Source of the DNA: JAVVHH01 sp965276815
GTDB taxonomy: Bacteria > Pseudomonadota > Alphaproteobacteria > Acetobacterales > Acetobacteraceae
Reading direction: 5' to 3'
Assembly (NCBI GenBank): GCA_965276815.1
Contig: CBDIBE010000012.1
Location: forward strand, 744,001-808,000
DNA length: 64,000 nucleotides
The notes below the pieces were generated by a model. The model worked only from the letters and a program-made list of their open reading frames with translations. It was not told where the DNA came from and did no database searches. The stretch's first letter is position 1. The number at the start of each line of letters is the position of its first letter. Positions 59,025 through 64,000 of this stretch are shown here, piece after piece. The translations under genes were made by a program, and so were the position numbers.

Positions 59025-61174
59025 TGCGCAGCGAAAATATGTCACAAGCAACCAAAGACCCGGTGATCCGGAATTTCATCAAGCCGCGCTCGGTCGCCAT
59101 CGTCGGTGCCTCAGACCGCATGGATTACGGCGGACGCTTGCTGCGCAATTTGCGGGATGGCGGCTTCACCGGCGCCATTTATCCGGTTAATCCACGGCGA
59201 GCCGAAGTGCAGGGTCTGCGGGCTTGGCCCGACGTGGCCGAGATACCCGAGGCGGCCGATCTCGCCGTGGTCGTCGTGCCCGGCCATGCGATCGCCAACG
59301 TGGTGGAATCCTGCGGCAAGCGCGGCATTCGCGCCTGCGCCATTATCACCGCCGGCTTTGGCGAGCGTGGCGCGGAAGGCGAGCAGGAGCAGAAGGAGCT
59401 CGTGAAGCTGGCGCGAAAGGTCGGGGTGCGGTTTTCCGGGCCCAACAGCCTCGGGGTCGCCAACCTCACCGACCGGATCTTCGCCGCCGCTTCCTCCAAC
59501 ATCACCTGGGCTCGCCCCGATCTGCGGCCGAGCGGGATCAGCGTCATATCGCAGAGCGGCGCACTATCGTTCAACCCGGTGCCGAGCCGCGCCGCCGAGC
59601 GCGGCATCGGCTTACGCGCCATCGTCTCGGTGGGAAACCAGGCTGACCTGACCGTGATCGATTTTTTGGAGTATTTCGTCGAAGCGGACGAAGACACCAA
59701 GGCGGTCGCCCTGTTTCTCGAAGGGTTGCCGGAAAACCAAGGCCGCCGCCTGCTGGAAGTGGCGCGTCGGGCACGTGCGCTGAACAAGCCAATCCTAGCC
59801 GTCAAGGTCGGCCGCAGCCCGGGCGCCGCGGCCGTCGCACGCTCGCACACCGCGGCGCTGACCGGCGATGACGACATCTACCAAGGTGCGTTCCGCTCGG
59901 CCCATATCACCCGAGTCGATGATCTGGACGACCTCTGGGAGACTGGCGCGCTCCTGGCGGCGTACCGCGACTTCACGCCCTCTGGGGGTATCGGTTTTCT
60001 GTCCAATTCGGGCGGCATGAATTCGTTGTTCTCCGATCATTGCGGCAGCCATGGCGCACCGTTGGCATCGCTGGGTGCGCAAACGACCGCCGGAATCGAG
60101 ACCGTGCTCGCCGGGTTCGGCGCCGCCAGCAATCCGGCCGACGTCACCGGGAACATCTCCCGTCCGGCGCTCGTCGATCTGATCGATCTCTTCACTGCTG
60201 ACCCGGCGGTCGATCTCATGGCGGTCGGCACGACCGGGTCGGCCATCGGTGAGCGTTCCCTGGACATCGCCGGCCACGTCCGAACCGCCCGGCAGCACAG
60301 CAAGAAGCCATTCGTTGCGCTTTGGTTCTCCGCAATGGCGGGCGCGGAGCCGCAAACATCGGGCGCGAGGGCGCTTGCCGAGGACGGCGTGCCGCTATTC
60401 CTTGAACCGTCGAAATGCGCGCGGGCGCTGAGTGCTCTTTACGCGTATCGCCGGCCACTCGCCGCGCCACTCGTTGCGCCGCAACTGCCGCCGGAAGTCG
60501 GCGCAACCTCCTGGAAGGAGACGCAGCAGGACGCGCTTGGCCTCATTGCCGCGAGCGGGATCCCTGCCGCCGAGTTGCACGCTTCGTCCCGCGCCGAGGC
60601 GGCGGCGGCGATCGCCGACCGCATCGGCTATCCGGTGGTTCTAAAGATCGAGGCGCCCGGGCTCCGCCACAAGACCGAGCATGGCGGCGTGCGCGTTGGG
60701 ATCCTCGACGCGAGCGGCTTGCAACGCGAGTGGACTTCATTGTGGCATGCCACCGAGTCGCTCGGCCCCGATCGGCGAATCCTGGTGCAGCGCCAAATCG
60801 TCGGCGGTCTGGAAATTCTGCTCGGCAGTCGTATCGATCCCACGTTTGGACCCGTGGTCGCCCTCGGCGCCGGCGGCACCGAAGTTGAGATCGAGCGTGA
60901 CTTGGTGTTCCGCCCTGCCCCGCTTGACCCCGAAACCGCGCGCGACATGTTCGGCTTCCTGCGCGTCAGCCGTCGGTTCGGCGGCATCCGCGGGGGCAAG
61001 CCGCGCGATACCGAGGCTCTGGTGGCGGCGATCGTGCGTTTCGGCGTGCTGGCCGACGCGCTGGCCAAAGCCGGGACCGAGATCGAGATCAATCCGCTGA
61101 TCATGCTGGCTGACGGTGAAGGTGTTTGCGCCGTTGACGCCCGCCTTACTCTGCGCGCCAAAGATCACCATTAA
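59024..61174 (+). CDS. Acyl-CoA synthetase, NDP-forming (acetate-CoA ligase ADP-forming type)
   Basis: A 716-residue single-chain NDP-forming acyl-CoA synthetase. Residues about 15-460 form the CoA-binding and ligase domains (IKPRSVAIVGASDRMDYGGR, SGPNSLGVANL, VISQSGALSF) with the phosphohistidine in RSHTAALTG (H275). Residues about 495-716 are an ATP-grasp domain (YPVVLKIEAPGLRHKTEHGG, VALGAGGTEVEIERDLVFRP, TEIEINPLIML). The ATG at 59024 overlaps the transporter stop; an in-frame ATG at 59039 is an alternative. It would activate the imported acid to its CoA ester at the cost of ATP to ADP. Confidence 0.93.
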   Translation: MRSENMSQATKDPVIRNFIKPRSVAIVGASDRMDYGGRLLRNLRDGGFTGAIYPVNPRRAEVQGLRAWPDVAEIPEAADLAVVVVPGHAIANVVESCGKRGIRACAIITAGFGERGAEGEQEQKELVKLARKVGVRFSGPNSLGVANLTDRIFAAASSNITWARPDLRPSGISVISQSGALSFNPVPSRAAERGIGLRAIVSVGNQADLTVIDFLEYFVEADEDTKAVALFLEGLPENQGRRLLEVARRARALNKPILAVKVGRSPGAAAVARSHTAALTGDDDIYQGAFRSAHITRVDDLDDLWETGALLAAYRDFTPSGGIGFLSNSGGMNSLFSDHCGSHGAPLASLGAQTTAGIETVLAGFGAASNPADVTGNISRPALVDLIDLFTADPAVDLMAVGTTGSAIGERSLDIAGHVRTARQHSKKPFVALWFSAMAGAEPQTSGARALAEDGVPLFLEPSKCARALSALYAYRRPLAAPLVAPQLPPEVGATSWKETQQDALGLIAASGIPAAELHASSRAEAAAAIADRIGYPVVLKIEAPGLRHKTEHGGVRVGILDASGLQREWTSLWHATESLGPDRRILVQRQIVGGLEILLGSRIDPTFGPVVALGAGGTEVEIERDLVFRPAPLDPETARDMFGFLRVSRRFGGIRGGKPRDTEALVAAIVRFGVLADALAKAGTEIEINPLIMLADGEGVCAVDARLTLRAKDHH

Positions 61175-61188
61175 CGGGAGTACGAGCC

Positions 61189-62085
61189 ATGCATTCCATC
61201 GACAACCGGGAGCTGCCGATCTGGCGCTCGATGCTGTTTGTACCGGTAAATGTCGCCAAATACGTCGAAAAAGCGCACACGCGGGGAGCGGATGCGGTCG
61301 TTCTCGACCTTGAGGACAGTATTGCACCCAATGATAAGGAAGAAGCGCGACGTCTCGTCGAGGCGGCCGCGCCCATTTGCGCAAAGTCCGGCGCCGACAT
61401 CCTCGTGCGCATCAACCGTCCGATCGAGCTCGCGGTCCGGGATATCGAGACGGTCGTCTCCCCGATCGTCAAGGCCTTGAAGCTGCCCAAGATCGAAAGC
61501 GCGAGCCATGTGCGGCTGCTGGCGGAGCTCATCGAAACCGTAGAGCGGCGCCGCGGAATGCCGATCGGCCATACCAAGCTGATGCCGGCGATCGAGACGG
61601 CGAGCGCTTTTTTCCGCGCCGAAGAGATCGCCGCTGCCCATCCTCGGCTCATCTCACTGACGCTTGGAGCGGAGGATTTCAGCGCCTCGATCGGCGCGGT
61701 GCCCGACGCCGAGGTCATGACCTATCCGAAACAGCATACCCTGATCGCCGCTCGCTCCGCCGGCCTGCGCGCGTTTGGGGTTATTGGGTCCGGAGCCGAT
61801 TATCGCGATGAGAACGCGTTCCGCGAGCTGATCCGCAGGTCACGCCGCTTCGGCATTCAAGGCAGCTCCTGCATTCATCCGGCTATTGTTCCACTGCTGA
61901 ACGAAGGTTTCAGCCCAACACCGGAGGAGACTGCGCACGCTCAGCGCGTCGTGAGTGCGTATGAGACTGCCGTCGCGGAACGGCGTGGTTCGTTCAGCAT
62001 CGACGGCAAGATGATCGACATCCCGATCGTCGAGCGCGCCCAGGAATTGCTGTCCATCGCGCACCGCTTCTCTAACCGGCATTGA
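61189..62085 (+). CDS. CitE/HpcH/HpaI-family CoA-ester lyase or aldolase
   Basis: A 298-residue TIM-barrel lyase of the CitE/malyl-CoA lyase group, with GGGAG upstream. Key features: RSMLFVPVNVAKYVEKAHTR, ADAVVLDLEDSIAPNDKEEA (acidic metal/CoA site), VRINRP, LMPAIETASAFF and the metal-binding LTLGAEDFSASIG, then GSSCIHPAIVPLLNEGFSPT. Following the CoA ligase, it would cleave or form a hydroxyacyl-CoA such as malyl- or citramalyl-CoA. The exact substrate is not deducible. Confidence 0.93.
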   Translation: MHSIDNRELPIWRSMLFVPVNVAKYVEKAHTRGADAVVLDLEDSIAPNDKEEARRLVEAAAPICAKSGADILVRINRPIELAVRDIETVVSPIVKALKLPKIESASHVRLLAELIETVERRRGMPIGHTKLMPAIETASAFFRAEEIAAAHPRLISLTLGAEDFSASIGAVPDAEVMTYPKQHTLIAARSAGLRAFGVIGSGADYRDENAFRELIRRSRRFGIQGSSCIHPAIVPLLNEGFSPTPEETAHAQRVVSAYETAVAERRGSFSIDGKMIDIPIVERAQELLSIAHRFSNRH

Positions 62086-62090
62086 TAATC

Positions 62091-62927
62091 ATGGACACGC
62101 CAGTGCCGTCTGCTCAAGATAGTCTGCCTGCCGGAGCCTGCGACTGCCACGCGCACGTCTACGGGCCGCCGGAGCGTTATCCTTTGCGTCCAGGCAGCCG
62201 CTACGTGCCTCCCGCGAAGTATCTCGCTGACTACCAACTTATGCTGCGAACCACCGGCATCGATCACGCCGTCATCGTTCAGCCCACCGTGTATGCCAAT
62301 AATGATGTGACTGCGGACGCACTGGCTGCCTCCAACGGCGCCTGGCGCGGCATTGCCAAATTCACCGATGGCAGCATGAGTGCGGATCTACGGGAGATGA
62401 ATCGCGCCGGGTTCCGCGGGGTGCGTGTCCACGGCATGGGAGAGACCACGGAGCTGGCGAAGCTGGACGAGACTGCCCGGGCTATCGCGCCTTTCGGCTG
62501 GCATATTCAGTTGCACATGGAATCCCGTCTGTTGCCCGAGCTCGAGGCTCGGTTGCGCGAGCTGCCGGTTCCCGTCGTGTTGGATCATTTCGCCCGGCTT
62601 ACACCCGATGACGGAGAAACCAGCCCGCCGATGCAGGCGCTTTTGCGCTTGCTTGCAACCGGCAAATGCTGGCTCAAGCTATCCGGTTATAACCACGTCA
62701 GCCGCCAGCAATTCCCCCATCCGGATCTGCAGCCGCTCGCCAAGACACTGATCGCGGCGCGGCCCGACCGAATGGTCTGGGGATCCGACTGGCCCCATCC
62801 GTCATATGAGGGCCCGGCCATCGACGACACCAAGCTACCCGGCTTGTTGCACGGCTGGGCGGCAGATCGGCAGGTCTGGGAAGGCATGCTGGTTCGCAAC
62901 CCGGCTGAACTGTATGGGTTCGCATAA
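62091..62927 (+). CDS. Amidohydrolase family 2 (2-pyrone-4,6-dicarboxylate lactonase-like)
   Basis: A 278-residue TIM-barrel hydrolase started at the ATG at 62091; a TTG at 62082 overlapping the citE stop is an alternative. The metal motif is ACDCHAHVYGPPERYPL, followed by the typical RSRYVPPAKYLADY-like GSRYVPPAKYLADYQLMLRT, HAVIVQPTVY, VLDHFAR and VWGSDWPHPS. This pattern is that of the LigI/PDC-lactonase branch, which opens lactones of ring-cleavage products. It lies between the CoA-ester lyase and the second TRAP receptor. Confidence 0.9.
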   Translation: MDTPVPSAQDSLPAGACDCHAHVYGPPERYPLRPGSRYVPPAKYLADYQLMLRTTGIDHAVIVQPTVYANNDVTADALAASNGAWRGIAKFTDGSMSADLREMNRAGFRGVRVHGMGETTELAKLDETARAIAPFGWHIQLHMESRLLPELEARLRELPVPVVLDHFARLTPDDGETSPPMQALLRLLATGKCWLKLSGYNHVSRQQFPHPDLQPLAKTLIAARPDRMVWGSDWPHPSYEGPAIDDTKLPGLLHGWAADRQVWEGMLVRNPAELYGFA

Positions 62928-62945
62928 TCAAACGGGAGGGATCGC

Positions 62946-63953
62946 ATGCCAAATCGGCTGAGTAGAAGGCTCTTTCTGGCGGGCTCCGGGATCATGACAT
63001 CGGTCGCTCCACGCGCGCAAGCCGCGAAGCGAATCGTTATCAAACTCGGCATCGACCTCACTCCCGATCACCCGACGACGACGCACCTTCAGGCCGCCGG
63101 CGAGGAGATCAAAGCTGCCACCAATGGCGACGTCGTCCTGCAGGTCTTTCCGAACAACCAGCTCGGCGACGACAGCCACATGTTTTCCAACTTGCGGTCC
63201 GGCGCCATGCAGATGATGGGCATCGGCGACAATATCCTTGCCGACCTGGTCCCGTCTGCAGCCGTCGACAATCTCGGCTTTGCATTCAAGGAGTCCGAGA
63301 CAGCATGGGCTGCCATGGACGGCGATGTCGGTGCCCTCGTCTACCCAGATATCGGTAAAGCCGGCCTGCACGCCATGGACAAGATCTGGGACATGGGCTT
63401 CCGAGAGGTCACCACCAGCACGAAGCCGATCAACACGCCCGCAGACTTCCAGGGATTTAAAATACGCGTGCCTCCGAGCGAGATGAACTTGTCGCTCTTC
63501 AGGGATCTCGGCGCCGCGCCAGCCACCATAAACAGCGCGGAGCTTTACTCGGCACTGCAGACAAAAGTTGTCGATGGCCAGGAAACACCACTCGGCGTCA
63601 TTGAGACCACCGGATGGTACCAGGTGCAGAAATACTGCTCCCTGACCAACCATATGTGGGTTGGCTACTGGATGGTCGCCAATGGCGAGTTCTGGAAGAG
63701 TGTGCCCGCGGATTACCAAGGCATTGTCACAGGCGCATTCAACAAGGCCGCCCTGGCGCAGCGTGTCGCGAACTCGAAACTGAATGCCTCGCTGCAGTCG
63801 AAGCTGGAGTCGCAGGGCCTGGTCTTCAACAAGCCGGATGGCGCCCCTTTCCGGGCGGCACTGGTACAAGCGGGCTATTACAAGCAATGGCGGGCTAAGT
63901 TCGGCGAAAAACTCTGGGCGGCGCTGGAGAAATACACGGGCCAGCTAGGCTGA
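62946..63953 (+). CDS. TRAP transporter solute-binding protein (DctP family), copy 2
   Basis: A 335-residue paralogue of the receptor at 56118, with strong ribosome site GGGAGGG. The signal is Tat-like (MPNRLSRRLFLAGSGIMTSV ... RAQAA). Shared landmarks are IKLGIDLTPDHPTTTHLQAA, DVVLQVFPNNQLGDDSHMFS, GFKIRVPPSEMNLSLFRDLG and VQKYCSLTNHMWVGYWMVAN. The two receptors are clearly close relatives and probably share the single DctQM permease, so they may bind related acids. The remaining 47 bases to the window's end hold no recognisable gene. Confidence 0.94.
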   Translation: MPNRLSRRLFLAGSGIMTSVAPRAQAAKRIVIKLGIDLTPDHPTTTHLQAAGEEIKAATNGDVVLQVFPNNQLGDDSHMFSNLRSGAMQMMGIGDNILADLVPSAAVDNLGFAFKESETAWAAMDGDVGALVYPDIGKAGLHAMDKIWDMGFREVTTSTKPINTPADFQGFKIRVPPSEMNLSLFRDLGAAPATINSAELYSALQTKVVDGQETPLGVIETTGWYQVQKYCSLTNHMWVGYWMVANGEFWKSVPADYQGIVTGAFNKAALAQRVANSKLNASLQSKLESQGLVFNKPDGAPFRAALVQAGYYKQWRAKFGEKLWAALEKYTGQLG

Positions 63954-64000
63954 CTGTGGGTCCTTCTACAGAAATCCTACCGAAATCCACGGCACGGCCG

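Overview
The window is a high-G+C (by eye, mid-60s percent), densely packed bacterial chromosome segment made almost entirely of small-molecule uptake and catabolism genes. Gene content points to a metabolically broad Alphaproteobacterium, perhaps of the Rhodospirillales/Acetobacteraceae or Bradyrhizobium-like soil bacteria. The clues are two LivM-LivG fusion transporters, Tat-like signal peptides on many binding proteins, TRAP transporters, twin DmoA/NtaA-type flavin monooxygenases, a DUF2325 protein and a palindromic intergenic repeat of the GTCATCGCGAG type. This placement is an inference; no rRNA, tRNA or other phylogenetic marker is present. I saw no insertion sequence, CRISPR array, integrase or replication origin.

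Layout. 0-5.9 kb: hydantoinase/oxoprolinase pair hyuBA (hyuB runs off the left edge), an iron-type binding protein and a flavin-dependent oxidoreductase. 5.9-9.7 kb: two divergent catabolic units, one with two amidohydrolases and a Rieske protein, the other with a Rieske ferredoxin and an enoyl-CoA hydratase. 9.8-11.0 kb: two adjacent pseudogenes (quinone oxidoreductase, CaiB-type CoA-transferase). 11.1-16.7 kb: a complete branched-chain-type ABC operon with an alpha/beta hydrolase. 16.8-19.2 kb: amidohydrolase flanked by broken genes (frameshifted metallo-beta-lactamase fold protein, RTX-like tail, gutted MFS transporter). 19.4-26.6 kb: a seven-gene coupled operon joining a peptide-type SBP and DppBC permeases without ATPases to a complete spermidine/putrescine-type ABC transporter. 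26.5-32.4 kb: creatininase-family protein, tandem flavin monooxygenases, an NMT1-type binding protein, a DapA-like protein without the usual catalytic residues, and a 59-residue ORF. 32.4-36.7 kb: a coupled aldehyde dehydrogenase - DUF2325 - aldehyde dehydrogenase operon behind a perfect palindrome. 36.8-40.9 kb: a second branched-chain-type ABC operon whose binding protein is gutted. 41.0-48.6 kb: a DNA-binding protein and a full dppBCDF - FAD oxidoreductase - dppA operon. 48.9-55.3 kb: SDR, three peptidoglycan-active enzymes, a broken TetR/methyltransferase pair and an MFS transporter. 55.3-64 kb: an Asp/Glu-racemase-family gene and a TRAP - acyl-CoA synthetase - CitE - amidohydrolase - TRAP binding protein operon.

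How it fits together: each module pairs an uptake system with one to four enzymes that would open amide, lactone or ring bonds (amidohydrolases, hydantoinase, creatininase), oxidise (LLM, Rieske, ALDH, FAD oxidoreductase) or activate and cleave CoA esters (CoA ligase, CitE, crotonase). Eight intact periplasmic binding proteins and two remnants lie in 64 kb. Substrates cannot be read from sequence alone.

The most unusual feature is the decay pattern. At least four genes keep a start and a recognisable natural carboxyl end but have lost the middle, and others survive only as one end or carry several frameshifts. The most interesting intact system is the ALDH-DUF2325-ALDH operon. All coordinates and motif readings were done by hand; family assignments rest on recognised motifs, not searches.
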